The notes beneath the pieces are model-generated. The model was not told the origin of the DNA and made no database searches. It worked only from the letters and a program-made list of their open reading frames with translations. Positions 24,617 through 33,825 of a stretch of DNA of 64,000 nt are shown here, piece after piece. Source of the DNA: Miltoncostaea sp050249835. Its GTDB lineage: Bacteria; Actinomycetota; Thermoleophilia; Miltoncostaeales; Miltoncostaeaceae. The stretch covers positions 1 to 64,000 of the forward strand of contig JBFWPT010000004.1 of NCBI GenBank assembly GCA_050249835.1, written 5' to 3'. Every line of letters starts with the position of its first letter. The first letter of the stretch is position 1. The position numbers were made by a program, and so were the translations under genes.

Positions 24617-25852
24617 GTGACCGCAGGCCTCGAGCTCGTGGTGCGCGCCGGCCACCCGGACTTCCTCGACCTCCCCTGGACCGAGCCGCTGGAGGGCTGG
24701 CGGTCGGAGCGCGTCGTGCGCATGGCGCGGGGAATCTCCCGGCATGTCGTGCGCTTCGTGGCGTACGAGGACCGCGTCTACGCCCTCAAGGAGACCGATC
24801 CGTCGGCGGCCCGGCGCGAGTACCGGATGCTGCTGGAGCTGCGCGAGGAGGGCCTGCCCGCCGTCGAGCCGGTCGGCGTCGCCCGCTGGCGCGGCGAGCG
24901 CGAGGGGGGCGGGCCCGGCGCCGACCGCGCGACCCTCATCACCCGCTACCTCGACTACTCGCTGCCGTACCACTACCTGCTCGCCCGCCGCGGCCGGCCC
25001 GGCCTGCTGGACCGCCTGCTCGACGCGGGCGCCGTGCTCATGGCGCGCCTCCACCTGGAGGGGTTCTACTGGGGCGACTTCTCGCTCTCCAACGCCCTCT
25101 TCCGCCGCGATGCGGGGGCGTTCATCGCCTACCTGGTCGACGCCGAGACGGGGGAGCGCCGCCCCGCGCTCTCCGACGGCCTGCGGGCGAACGACGTGGA
25201 GGTGGCCGTGGAGAACATCGCCGGCGGCCTCGTCGACCTGCAGGCGTCCGGGCGCATCGTGGAGGAGGTCGACGCGTTCGCCCTCGCCCGCGCCTTCGGC
25301 GAGCGGTACACCGCCCTCTGGGGGGAGCTCACCCGGGAGGACGAGGTCGCCGCCGGCGAGCAGTGGCGCATCCACCGGCGGATGGAGCGGCTCAACGAGA
25401 TGGGCTTCGACGTCCAGGAGCTGTCGCTGGTGCGCTCCGCCGACGGGGAGCGGCTGCGCATCCGGCCGACCCTCGTGGAGGAGGGGCACCACTCGCGGGA
25501 GCTCGCGCGCCGCACCGGCCTCGCCGTGCAGGAGAACCAGGCCCGCCGCCTGCTCAACGACATCGCCGCCTACGGGGCCTGGCTGGCGCACGTGGAGGGC
25601 GCGCCCGTGCCGGACGCGGTGGTCGACTACCGCTGGCTGCGCGAGATCTACGAGCCGGCGATCGCCCGGGTGCCGGAGGGCCTGCGCTCGCGCCGGGAGC
25701 CGCCGGAGCTGTTCCACGGGATGCTCCGCCACCGCGACGCCATGTGCGAGGCGGCCGGCGGCAACCCCGGCAACGACGCCGCCATGGACTCCTTCGTCGC
25801 CGCGGTCCTCCCGGGCCTGGCCGACGAGCGGCGTCTCACCGAGGACGGCTAG
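24617..25852 (+). CDS. DUF4032 protein with kinase-like fold
   Basis: A 411-residue conserved actinobacterial protein. The central part (about 120-180) resembles lipopolysaccharide kinase/RIO folds: ALMARLHLEGFYWGDFSLSN has the HxxGxxxxDFxxxN look of the catalytic loop, and VYALKET may be the nucleotide-binding Lys. The C-terminal half corresponds to DUF4032 (VQELSLVR, VEEGHHSRELARRTGL, ENQARRLLNDIAAYGAWL). The substrate is unknown. The GTG start has no strong ribosome site. It converges on the sugar-importer operon with only 4 bp between stops. Confidence 0.85.
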   Translation: MTAGLELVVRAGHPDFLDLPWTEPLEGWRSERVVRMARGISRHVVRFVAYEDRVYALKETDPSAARREYRMLLELREEGLPAVEPVGVARWRGEREGGGPGADRATLITRYLDYSLPYHYLLARRGRPGLLDRLLDAGAVLMARLHLEGFYWGDFSLSNALFRRDAGAFIAYLVDAETGERRPALSDGLRANDVEVAVENIAGGLVDLQASGRIVEEVDAFALARAFGERYTALWGELTREDEVAAGEQWRIHRRMERLNEMGFDVQELSLVRSADGERLRIRPTLVEEGHHSRELARRTGLAVQENQARRLLNDIAAYGAWLAHVEGAPVPDAVVDYRWLREIYEPAIARVPEGLRSRREPPELFHGMLRHRDAMCEAAGGNPGNDAAMDSFVAAVLPGLADERRLTEDG

Positions 25853-25856
25853 GCTC

Positions 25857-27053
25857 CTATGCCACCGCCTGCTCGTCCTCGGTGAGGGACCGGAGCGTGA
25901 GGTTCTCCCCGGACCCCGGCTCGAACAGGTGCATGCGGCTCGAGTCGACGTGGAGCTCCGCCTCCTCGCCGTCGCGGATGCGGCTGGCGGAGTCGAGCGC
26001 CACGATGATCTGGGTGCGCAGGGCCTCGGAGTCGAGCTCCTTGGCGAGCTCCTCGAGCTGCGCCTCCACCTCGGGCGGGGCCTCGTACGGGATGTAGCCG
26101 AACGCCTCGTTGCCGAGCCACTCGACCACGTCGATCGTCGCCGTGAAGGTGGCGCCGTCGCTCTTCACGGAGTCGTCGAGCAGGCGGGCGTCCTCGAAGT
26201 ACTCGGGCCGGATACCGGCGATGAGGAGGGTGTCCTCGGGGATCTTCCCGCCGCGCACGTGCTCGGGCAGGTCGACGGTCACGAACGGCAGCTCGACCTT
26301 GTCGCCCTTCACCGTGGCGGGCATGAAGTTCATCGGCGGCGAGCCGATGAAGCCGGCCACGAACAGGTTGGCCGGCTGCTCGTAGAGCTCCCGCGGCGGG
26401 GCGAGCTGCTGGAGGATGCCGCGCTTCAGCACGGCGACGCGGTCGCCGAGGGTCATCGCCTCGGTCTGGTCGTGGGTGACGTAGACCGTGGTGATCCCGA
26501 GCCGCCGCTGCAGGCGGGAGATCTCCGTCCGCATCTGGCCGCGCAGCTTGGCGTCCAGGTTCGACAGGGGCTCGTCGAAGAGGAACGCCTTGGCGTCGCG
26601 GACGATCGCGCGGCCCATCGCCACGCGCTGCCGCTGGCCACCGGAGAGGTTGCCCGGCTTGCGCTCCAGGTGCTCGTCCAGCTCCAGCGTCTTCGAGGCC
26701 TCGCGCACCTTCGCGTCGATCTCGGAGTCGCTCATCTTCTTGGTGAGCCGCAGCGGGAACGCGATGTTCTCGTAGACGGTGAGGTGGGGGTAGAGCGCGT
26801 AGTTCTGGAACACCATCGCCAGGTCGCGGTTCCGCGGCGCCAGGTCGTTGACCCGCGTGCCGCCGATGATCACGTCCCCCGAGGTGATGTCCTCGAGACC
26901 GACGATCATCCGCAGCAGCGTCGACTTCCCGCAGCCGGACGGGCCGACGAGGATCAGGAACTCGCCGTCGGCGACGTCGATGGAGACGTCGTTCACGGCG
27001 GGGAAGCCATCGCCGTACCGCTTGACGATGTTCTTCATCTGGATGTCAGCCAT
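25857..27053 (-). CDS. sugC: ABC importer ATPase, SugC/MalK/UgpC type
   Basis: A 398-residue ATPase that energises the sugar importer encoded upstream. Walker A is GPSGCGKST, the Q-loop VFQNYALYPHL, the signature LSGGQRQRV, Walker B FLFDEPLSNLDA, and the switch His is in VTHDQTEAM. A C-terminal TOBE/OB-type domain of about 130 residues follows, as in MalK and SugC. It has a 30-residue acidic insertion (EVEAQLEELAKELDSEAL) not usual in MalK. ATG at 27053 with GGAG upstream. It is the last gene of lpqY-sugA-sugB-sugC, 8 bp after sugB. Trehalose is the substrate in the mycobacterial counterpart; maltose-type sugars remain possible. Confidence 0.88.
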   Translation of the reverse strand: MADIQMKNIVKRYGDGFPAVNDVSIDVADGEFLILVGPSGCGKSTLLRMIVGLEDITSGDVIIGGTRVNDLAPRNRDLAMVFQNYALYPHLTVYENIAFPLRLTKKMSDSEIDAKVREASKTLELDEHLERKPGNLSGGQRQRVAMGRAIVRDAKAFLFDEPLSNLDAKLRGQMRTEISRLQRRLGITTVYVTHDQTEAMTLGDRVAVLKRGILQQLAPPRELYEQPANLFVAGFIGSPPMNFMPATVKGDKVELPFVTVDLPEHVRGGKIPEDTLLIAGIRPEYFEDARLLDDSVKSDGATFTATIDVVEWLGNEAFGYIPYEAPPEVEAQLEELAKELDSEALRTQIIVALDSASRIRDGEEAELHVDSSRMHLFEPGSGENLTLRSLTEDEQAVA

Positions 27054-27061
27054 GGGTTCTC

Positions 27062-27892
27062 CTACCCCTTCACCGCGCCGGCCGTCAGGCCCGCGACGAT
27101 CTTCCGCTGGAACAGCAGCACCAAGAGGACGACCGGCACCGTCACCATCACCGCGGCCGCGGCGAGGGTGGACACCGGCGGGTTGAACTGGTCCGGCCCG
27201 ACGAAGAACGCGAGCTGCGCCGGCACCGGGCGGGCCTGGATCGTTGACGTGAGCGAGATCCCGAAGACGAAGTCGTTCCACGCGAAGAAGAACGTCAGGA
27301 TCGCCGCGGTGAACACCCCGGGCGCCGCGAGCGGCACGATGACCTTGCGGAACGCCTGCCACGGGGTCGCGCCGTCCACTTGGGCCGCCTGCTCCATCTC
27401 CCACGGGATCTCGCGGAAGAAGGCCGTCAGGGTCCAGATGGCGAGCGGCAGCGTGAATGACATGTACGGGATGATCAGCCCGGGCCAGGTGTTGAACAGG
27501 CCGAGGGTCCGCCACATGTCGAAGAGCGGCCCGACGAGCGACACGACCGGGAACATCGCGATCGCCAGCGCGATCGTCAGCACGATCTTCTTGCCGCGGA
27601 AGTGCAGCCGGGCGATCGCGTACGCGCAGAGCGTCGCGATGATGACCGACAGCACCGTGGCGATGATCGAGATGCCGAACGAGTTGATCAGCGCCCGCTG
27701 GAAGTCGTCGTTCTGGAACACCGAGCTGAAGTTGTCCCAGGTCCACTCCTTCGGGAGGAACTGGGGGCTGCCCGTCGCCGTCTCCGCCTGCGGCTTGAAC
27801 GACAGGGAGATGATCCAGATGATCGGCAGCAGGCACCAGACGAGGATCAGCAGCGCGCCGATCACGACGCCCGCGTTGATGCGCCCCTTCAT
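27062..27892 (-). CDS. sugB: ABC sugar importer permease, SugB/MalG type
   Basis: A 276-residue inner-membrane permease with six predicted membrane segments. The EAA loop that docks on the ATPase reads EQAAQVDGATPWQAFRKVIVP. The N-terminus has the usual WIISLSFKP. The start ATG overlaps the stop of the upstream permease gene by one base (TGATG). It pairs with the SugA-like permease to form the channel. Confidence 0.9.
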   Translation of the reverse strand: MKGRINAGVVIGALLILVWCLLPIIWIISLSFKPQAETATGSPQFLPKEWTWDNFSSVFQNDDFQRALINSFGISIIATVLSVIIATLCAYAIARLHFRGKKIVLTIALAIAMFPVVSLVGPLFDMWRTLGLFNTWPGLIIPYMSFTLPLAIWTLTAFFREIPWEMEQAAQVDGATPWQAFRKVIVPLAAPGVFTAAILTFFFAWNDFVFGISLTSTIQARPVPAQLAFFVGPDQFNPPVSTLAAAAVMVTVPVVLLVLLFQRKIVAGLTAGAVKG

Positions 27893-28818
27893 CAGGCCTC
27901 CCTCCTCGCCGCCGCGAGGTCCACGCGGAACAGCTTCACGAGCACGAACGCGATGAGGAGGACCGAGAGGAACAGGAGCACCGAGAGGGCGGAGCCCACG
28001 CCGAGCTCGAACTGCTCGATCACCTGGCGGTAGGTGAGGAAGGACACCGACTCGGTGTCCTGCGCACCCCGCGTCATCACGTAGATGTTGTCGAAGATCC
28101 GGAACGCGTCGAGCGCCCGGAAGAGCACCGCCACCATGATCGCGGCGCGCATGTTCGGGAGGATCACCTTGTACAGGCGCTGCCACCACGACGCCCCGTC
28201 CACCTTGGCCGCCTCGATCATGTCCTCGGACACCTGCGAGAGGCCGGCGAGCAGCAGCAGCGCCATGAACGGCGTGGTCTTCCAGATCTCGGAGACCATG
28301 ATCGCCGTCATCGCCGACCAGTGCTCGCCGAACCAGTTGAAGTCGGCGTCCACGAAGGGCAGCCAGGAGTTCACGAAGCCGTTGTTGAGGCTGAAGGCGA
28401 ACTGCCAGGCGAAGGCCGAGACCACCGTGATGATCCCGTAGGGGATCAGGATCGACGTCCGGATGACCCCGCGCGCGAAGATGATCTTCCACATCACGTA
28501 GGCGAAGGCGAAGCCGATCACGAGCTCGACGGCGACGGTCACCACCATGATGAGGACCGTGTTCCACACGTCCCGCCACCAGAGCGGGTCGGTGAGGACC
28601 GTGACGTAGTTGTCGATCCCGAGGAACTCGCGGTCGTCCGGCGCCGTCGCCCGGTACTGGAAGAGCGACAGGTAGATCGCCCGGAGCATCGGGTACGCCG
28701 TGACGAGCAGCATGATGACCACGGCGGGCGCGACCAGCTTCCAGCCGAGCCGCTCCTCGTGGCGGGCCCGGTCCGTCGCCCCCGTCCTGCGCGGGGCCGC
28801 GACGGTCTCCGTGGTCAT
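27892..28818 (-). CDS. sugA: ABC sugar importer permease, SugA/MalF type
   Basis: A 308-residue permease with six membrane segments after a 25-residue basic N-terminus. The EAA loop reads IEAAKVDGASWWQRLYKVILP. The ATG at 28818 has an excellent GGAGG five bases upstream. It begins 22 bp after the substrate-binding lipoprotein gene and is translationally linked to sugB. Confidence 0.9.
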   Translation of the reverse strand: MTTETVAAPRRTGATDRARHEERLGWKLVAPAVVIMLLVTAYPMLRAIYLSLFQYRATAPDDREFLGIDNYVTVLTDPLWWRDVWNTVLIMVVTVAVELVIGFAFAYVMWKIIFARGVIRTSILIPYGIITVVSAFAWQFAFSLNNGFVNSWLPFVDADFNWFGEHWSAMTAIMVSEIWKTTPFMALLLLAGLSQVSEDMIEAAKVDGASWWQRLYKVILPNMRAAIMVAVLFRALDAFRIFDNIYVMTRGAQDTESVSFLTYRQVIEQFELGVGSALSVLLFLSVLLIAFVLVKLFRVDLAAARREA

Positions 28819-28840
28819 GGTGTCCTCCCGTCGTCGGGCG

Positions 28841-30148
28841 TCACAGGAGGACCTTCCCGGCGAGTGCGTCCTCGATGAACGTGGCGGAGGACTGCGGGGT
28901 GGAGTCCGGGTTCACCCCGTCGGCCGGGTGCCACTTGTTGAGCGTCGCGTTGACGATGGTGCTCCAGTAGGGCGACGCCGGCCGCGGCCCGCCGGTGTCG
29001 ATGCTCTCCTGCCACAGCGCGAGGAGGTCGGCCGGGAACTGCTCGCGCAGCTCCGGCGCGTCGTAGGCCGCCTGGCGGGCCGGCATGTTCGCCGTCTCGA
29101 TCGCGTAGGTGACCTGGTTCTCGAGCGAGGTGACGCACCGGACGGCCTCCAGGGCCAGGTCCGTGTGCGACCCGTAGGGGCTCACCCCGACGTTGATGCC
29201 GCCGGTCGGGGGACGCGACTGCTCGCCGGCCACGGTGGCCGGGTACCGCGCCCAGCCGAGGTCGTCGGCGATGTCGCCGCCCTTGTAGTTGTTGAAGGCG
29301 AAGGTCCAGTTGACCATGAACCCGCCCTGGTCGGACGCGAGCGGCCCCAGCACGGTGCCCTCGTTGGACACCGACAGGTCGGGCTGGGCGGCGGGGGACG
29401 AGGCCAGCGACCGGATGACCTCGGCGGCCTGGCGGCCGGCCTCGGAGCCGATGTCGACCGACGCGTCCGGCCCGGCCTGGGTGTCGCTCACGATGTCGCC
29501 GCCGGCGCCCTGGATGAGCGCGTTGATCCAGACGACGTAGCCCTCGTACTTGTTCGCCTGGACGCCCACGGTCGCGTCGTTCTCCGACGCGGCGTCGATG
29601 ATCTGCGTCCACGTGACCGGCCGGGTCATGTCCAATCCGGCCCGCTGGGCGAGCGACTTGCGGAACCAGAGCACCTGCGTGTTGGCCCAGAGGGGCGCGA
29701 CCACCAGCCGGTCGTCCCAGGTGGCGCCCTCGATGGCGCCGCGGAGGGTGGCCCCCGAGAGCTCCTCGCCGAGCGCGTCGGGCAGCGGCTCCAGGAACCC
29801 GGCGTCGGCGAACTCGGCGGTGAAGACCGGGTCGAGGCTCATCAGGGAGATCGAGGAGTCCTCGGCCACCAGGCGCCGCAGCAGCTGGATGCGCTGCTCG
29901 GTGGCGCTCTGGGGCAGGAGCTCTGTGCGGATCGTGTACCGGTCGTTGCTGCACCGGTCGGCGATGCCCGCCTGCCCGAACGGCCCCGAGAACCCGTCGG
30001 GCGGGTTCGGGTCCGGGTTGATGTACCAGGTGAGCTCGGGCGGGCCCGAGTCGCCCCCGCACGCGGTGAGCGCCGGCAGGGCGAGCACGGCCGCCACGGC
30101 GAGCGCGGCGGCCCGGCGCCATCCCCCCACGCGCCGGATCGGGACCAT
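28841..30148 (-). CDS. lpqY: Sugar-binding lipoprotein of ABC importer, LpqY-like
   Basis: A 435-residue extracellular solute-binding lipoprotein. A basic N-terminus, hydrophobic core and lipobox LTAC with Cys at residue 30 show a lipidated signal peptide. The mature part matches family 1 solute-binding proteins (GVQANKYEGYVVWINALIQG, FMVNWTFAFNNY, VSPYGSHTDLALEAV). GGGGAGG lies 6 nt before the ATG. It is the first gene of the importer operon and lies behind a palindromic operator. The trehalose assignment follows the LpqY-SugABC gene order and moderate motif similarity; another oligosaccharide is possible. Confidence 0.85.
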   Translation of the reverse strand: MVPIRRVGGWRRAAALAVAAVLALPALTACGGDSGPPELTWYINPDPNPPDGFSGPFGQAGIADRCSNDRYTIRTELLPQSATEQRIQLLRRLVAEDSSISLMSLDPVFTAEFADAGFLEPLPDALGEELSGATLRGAIEGATWDDRLVVAPLWANTQVLWFRKSLAQRAGLDMTRPVTWTQIIDAASENDATVGVQANKYEGYVVWINALIQGAGGDIVSDTQAGPDASVDIGSEAGRQAAEVIRSLASSPAAQPDLSVSNEGTVLGPLASDQGGFMVNWTFAFNNYKGGDIADDLGWARYPATVAGEQSRPPTGGINVGVSPYGSHTDLALEAVRCVTSLENQVTYAIETANMPARQAAYDAPELREQFPADLLALWQESIDTGGPRPASPYWSTIVNATLNKWHPADGVNPDSTPQSSATFIEDALAGKVLL

Positions 30149-30183
30149 CCGAGGCCTCCCCTCGGGAAATCGGTGGGCACAGA

Positions 30184-30205
30184 GTTCGTGCGGAACCGCA
30201 CGAAC
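30184..30205. promoter_or_regulatory. Palindromic operator upstream of the sugar-importer operon
   Basis: GTTCGTGCGG and its exact reverse complement CCGCACGAAC are separated by two bases. The site lies 36 bp upstream of the lpqY start. The size and symmetry fit a dimeric repressor of the LacI or TetR kind. No regulator gene is adjacent. Confidence 0.65.
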
Positions 30206-30280
30206 GAAGGACGGACGCTCATTACCCGGATCGCCCGTGCTCGAATCCCGGCGACCGCGGCGGACGGCCTGCGGGAGCCC

Positions 30281-32068
30281 TCAGAGGGAGGAGGCGGACT
30301 CCCAGTCGCCGTGCAGCGCGGCGTAGCGGCCGCCGGCCTCCAGCAGCTCGTCGTGGGTGCCCTGCTCCACGACCCGGCCGTGTTCCAGCACCACGATGCG
30401 GTCGGCGTCGCGGATGGTGGAGAGGCGGTGGGCGATGACGATGGAGGTGCGGCCCGCCAGCAGCGTGGCGAGGGCCTCCTCGATGCGGCGCTCGGTGCGC
30501 AGGTCCACCGACGAGGTCGCCTCGTCCAGGATCAGCAGGCGCGGGTCCGCGACCAGCGCCCGCGCGAAGGACAGGAGCTGCCGCTGGCCGGCCGAGAGCC
30601 CGGAGCCGCGCCCGGTGATGACCGTGTCGTAGCCGTCCGGGAGGGCGTCGATGAACTCGGAGGCGCCGACGGCCTCCACGGCCGCGCGCAGGTCGTCGTC
30701 GGTGGCGTCGGGCCGCCCGAAGGAGAGGTTGTCGGCGATCGTGCCCGTGAAGAGGTGCCCCTCCTGCGGGACGATGGCGAGTTGGTCGCGCAGGCTCTGC
30801 CCGCGCACGCCGCGCAGGTCGTGCCCATCGATGAGCACGGACCCGGACACCGGGTCGTAGAACCGCGCGATGAGCTTCACGAGCGTCGACTTGCCGGCGC
30901 CGGTGGTGCCGACCAGGGCGACCGTCTCGCCGGCGCCGATGTGCAGGTCCACGTCCTGCAGCACGGGGGCCCGGTCGTAGGCGAACGACACGCCGCGCAG
31001 CTCCACCTCGCCACGCAGGGGCGGGAGGTCGACGGCGCCCGGCCCGTCGACGACCTCCGGGTCCGTGTCGAGCACGCCGAAGATCTTCTCCAGCGCGGCC
31101 ATCGCCGACTGGAACGTGTTGTAGAGCTGGGAGAGCTGCTGGATGGGGTCGAAGAAGCTCGCCAGGTAGCCGACGAAGGCGACCATGACCCCGACCGTGA
31201 CCTCCTGGTCGAGCACCCGCGTGGACCCGAAGTACAGGATGATCGCGGTACCGATGCCGGACAGGAACTCGACGCCCGGGAAGTAGACGCCCGAGAGCCG
31301 GATCGTGGACATGTTGGCCTCGCGGTACTCCTCGTTCACCTCGCGGAAGAGGCGGGACGTGGGCGCCTCGCGGCCGAAGGCCTGGACGACCCGGATGCCC
31401 GAGAGCGTCTCCTGCAGGGTGGCGAGGACGTCCGCGACCCGCTCGCGGGTGCGGCGGTACGCGCGCGTGGAGTAGACGCGGAAGAGGGCGGTGCCGATCG
31501 CCAGCGGCGGGAAGATCGCCAGCGTCAGCAGCGCGAGGCCGGCGTCGTAGCTGAACAGGATCACGACCACGCCGACGAAGGTGAGGCCGTTGACCACCAG
31601 GGACGTGAAGCCGCCGGTCACGAGCTGCTGCAGCGCCTCGACGTCGCTGGTGAGGCGCGAGACGCTGCGGCCGGTGGGGGTCCGCTCGTGGTACCCCAGC
31701 TCGAGCTTCATGAGGTGCCGGAAGGTGTCCGTGCGCAGGTCGAGCAGCACCCGCTCCCCGACCCAGCTCGACAGGTACTCCTGCTGCCGGGCGGCGATCC
31801 AGCCGACGAGCGCGACGACCACGAACATCCCGACGCTCAGGACCAGCACGCCGCGGTCCCCGGCGCGGATGCCGTGGTCGATGGCGAACTGGGCGATGGC
31901 GGGGATCGCCAGCCCCGACGCCGTCACGACCAGCATCAGCAGGACGGTCGCGATCGCGCGCCGGGCGTACGGGCGGAACCAGGGCAGCAGGCGGCGCAGC
32001 TTGCGCGTCGCGGGTGGCGGCGCGGTGCGGGCCGTGGCGGGGCCCACGGAGGGGGCGGCGGTGCTCAC
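30281..32068 (-). CDS. ABC multidrug/lipid exporter, second half of a pair
   Basis: A 595-residue half-transporter: six membrane helices (about 35-320) followed by an ATPase domain with GTTGAGKST, signature LSAGQRQLL, Walker B LLILDEATSSVD and the switch His in IAHRLST. The signature has Ala where the usual motif has Gly (LSAGQ), suggesting asymmetric ATP sites in a heterodimer. The GTG start at 32068 overlaps the stop of the partner gene by 4 bp. The two probably form a heterodimeric exporter. Substrate unknown. Confidence 0.9.
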   Translation of the reverse strand: MSTAAPSVGPATARTAPPPATRKLRRLLPWFRPYARRAIATVLLMLVVTASGLAIPAIAQFAIDHGIRAGDRGVLVLSVGMFVVVALVGWIAARQQEYLSSWVGERVLLDLRTDTFRHLMKLELGYHERTPTGRSVSRLTSDVEALQQLVTGGFTSLVVNGLTFVGVVVILFSYDAGLALLTLAIFPPLAIGTALFRVYSTRAYRRTRERVADVLATLQETLSGIRVVQAFGREAPTSRLFREVNEEYREANMSTIRLSGVYFPGVEFLSGIGTAIILYFGSTRVLDQEVTVGVMVAFVGYLASFFDPIQQLSQLYNTFQSAMAALEKIFGVLDTDPEVVDGPGAVDLPPLRGEVELRGVSFAYDRAPVLQDVDLHIGAGETVALVGTTGAGKSTLVKLIARFYDPVSGSVLIDGHDLRGVRGQSLRDQLAIVPQEGHLFTGTIADNLSFGRPDATDDDLRAAVEAVGASEFIDALPDGYDTVITGRGSGLSAGQRQLLSFARALVADPRLLILDEATSSVDLRTERRIEEALATLLAGRTSIVIAHRLSTIRDADRIVVLEHGRVVEQGTHDELLEAGGRYAALHGDWESASSL

Positions 32069-33813
32069 GCGTCCCGCCCGATCAGGTCCGGCCGGACCAG
32101 GCCGGCGTCGTGGATCTCCCGGTACGCCGGGCTCGTCTCGTAGAGCTCCTCGTGGGTGCCGCGGGCGGCGATGGCGCCGTCCTCCAGCACCACGAGCTCG
32201 TCGGCGAGGGCCAGGGTGGAGAGCCGGTGGGCGATGACGAGGGTGGTGCGGCCGGCCATCGCCGCGCGGAGGGCGTTCTGGATCTCGCGCTCGGTGGAGG
32301 CGTCGACCGACGCCGTCGCCTCGTCGAGCACCAGGATGCGCGGGTCGGTGACCAGCGCCCGGGCGATCGCGACCCGCTGGCGCTGGCCGCCCGACAGCGT
32401 CAGCCCGCGCTCGCCGACGACGGTGTCGTAGCCGTCGGGCAGCGCGCGGATGAACGCGTCCGCCTGGGCCATCCGGGCCGCCTCGTGGATCTCCTCGTCG
32501 GTCGCCTCGGGCCGCCCGTAGGCGATGTTCTCGCGGATCGTCGTGGAGAACAGGAACGGCTCCTGGGAGACCATGCCGACGGCCCGCCGCAGCTCGCCGA
32601 GCCGCACGTCGCGCACGTCCGCCCCGTCCACCAGCACCCGGCCGGCGGTGACGTCGTACAGGCGGGGGATGAGCTGGGTGACGGTCGACTTGCCGGAGCC
32701 GGTGGGCCCGATGAGGGCGATCGTGCGCCCGGCCGGGATGTCCAGGTCGACGTCGTCGAGCACGGCCGGCCCGTCGGGGCCGTAGGCGAAGGAGACGCCG
32801 TCGAAGCGGATCGCCCCGCCGCCCGGCGGCAGGGGCAGCGCGTCCGGCGGCTCCACGATCTCGGGCTCGGCGTCGAGCACCTCGAAGATGCGCGTGCCGC
32901 CCGCGACGGCGCGCTGCGCCTGCCCGACGAGCATCCCCAGCGAGCGGAACGGGATCATCAGCATCGCCAGGTAGAGGTAGAAGGCCACGAACTCGCCGAG
33001 CGTGAGGCCGCCCTCGATCGTGATGATCCCGCCGACGGCCAGGACGACCCCGAGGCCGAGCACCGGGATGAGCTCCATGACCGGCTCGTAGTGGGCCCGG
33101 ATGCGGGCGGCGTCCATCGATCGCTCGAAGGCCCGCCCGGCCGTGTCGCCGAACCTCGCCGACTGGTCGGACTCGCGTCCGAACGCCTTGACCACCCGTA
33201 TGCCGACCGCGCTCTCCTCGGCCATCTCGGTGACCTCGCCCACCTTCTGCTGCACGTCGATGAGCACCGGGTTGGAGCGCCGGCTGTAACGCCAGGCCAC
33301 CCAGAGCAACGCCGGCCCCATGAGCAGGGCGAGCAGGGCGAGCGCCCAGTTCATCCAGAGCAGGATCCCCGCCACGATCACGAGCGTGAACGCCTGCATG
33401 AACACGAAGATGAGCCCGTAGCCCAGGAAGAAGCGGACGGTCTGCAGGTCGCTGGTCGCGCGCGACATGAGCTGGCCCACCGGCATGCGCTCGAAGTACG
33501 CCACCGGCATGCGCTGCAGGTGCGCGAACATGCGGGCGCGGAGGTCGAACTCGACGGCCAGGCTCACCTGCCCCGAGACCCAGCGCCGCACCACCCCGAA
33601 GGCCATGCGCACGACGACGATGACGACGACCGCCCAGACGAGCGGGGCGAGCGCGTCGCGGTCGCCGTCGCCGAGCACGTCGTCGATCACCAGGCCGGTC
33701 AGGTATGGCAAGGTGACGGAGCACGCCATGAGGCCTGCGGCGCTGATGGCTGTGACGGCCACCCGGCCGCGGTGGGGCCTCAGGAAGCCGAGCAGGCGGA
33801 GGAGTACGGGCAA
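32065..33813 (-). CDS. ABC multidrug/lipid exporter, first half of a pair
   Basis: A 582-residue half-transporter with six membrane helices and an ATPase domain: GPTGSGKST, canonical LSGGQRQRV, ILVLDEATASVD and IAHRLST. The TTG start at 33813 is the first in-frame start after a stop codon three codons upstream. It has no clear ribosome site but keeps the conserved N-terminus LLRLLGFLRPHRGR. Its start is only 12 bp from the divergent formiminotransferase-like start, so the promoters must overlap coding sequence or the starts are misjudged. Confidence 0.88.
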   Translation of the reverse strand: MPVLLRLLGFLRPHRGRVAVTAISAAGLMACSVTLPYLTGLVIDDVLGDGDRDALAPLVWAVVVIVVVRMAFGVVRRWVSGQVSLAVEFDLRARMFAHLQRMPVAYFERMPVGQLMSRATSDLQTVRFFLGYGLIFVFMQAFTLVIVAGILLWMNWALALLALLMGPALLWVAWRYSRRSNPVLIDVQQKVGEVTEMAEESAVGIRVVKAFGRESDQSARFGDTAGRAFERSMDAARIRAHYEPVMELIPVLGLGVVLAVGGIITIEGGLTLGEFVAFYLYLAMLMIPFRSLGMLVGQAQRAVAGGTRIFEVLDAEPEIVEPPDALPLPPGGGAIRFDGVSFAYGPDGPAVLDDVDLDIPAGRTIALIGPTGSGKSTVTQLIPRLYDVTAGRVLVDGADVRDVRLGELRRAVGMVSQEPFLFSTTIRENIAYGRPEATDEEIHEAARMAQADAFIRALPDGYDTVVGERGLTLSGGQRQRVAIARALVTDPRILVLDEATASVDASTEREIQNALRAAMAGRTTLVIAHRLSTLALADELVVLEDGAIAARGTHEELYETSPAYREIHDAGLVRPDLIGRDA

Positions 33814-33825
33814 GGTGATTCACTG

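Noticed and set aside
24744..27956. A 1070-codon plus-strand open frame across the DUF4032 and importer genes
   Set aside because: It overlaps two real genes in other frames and strands and has Arg/Pro/Ser-rich nonsense composition.
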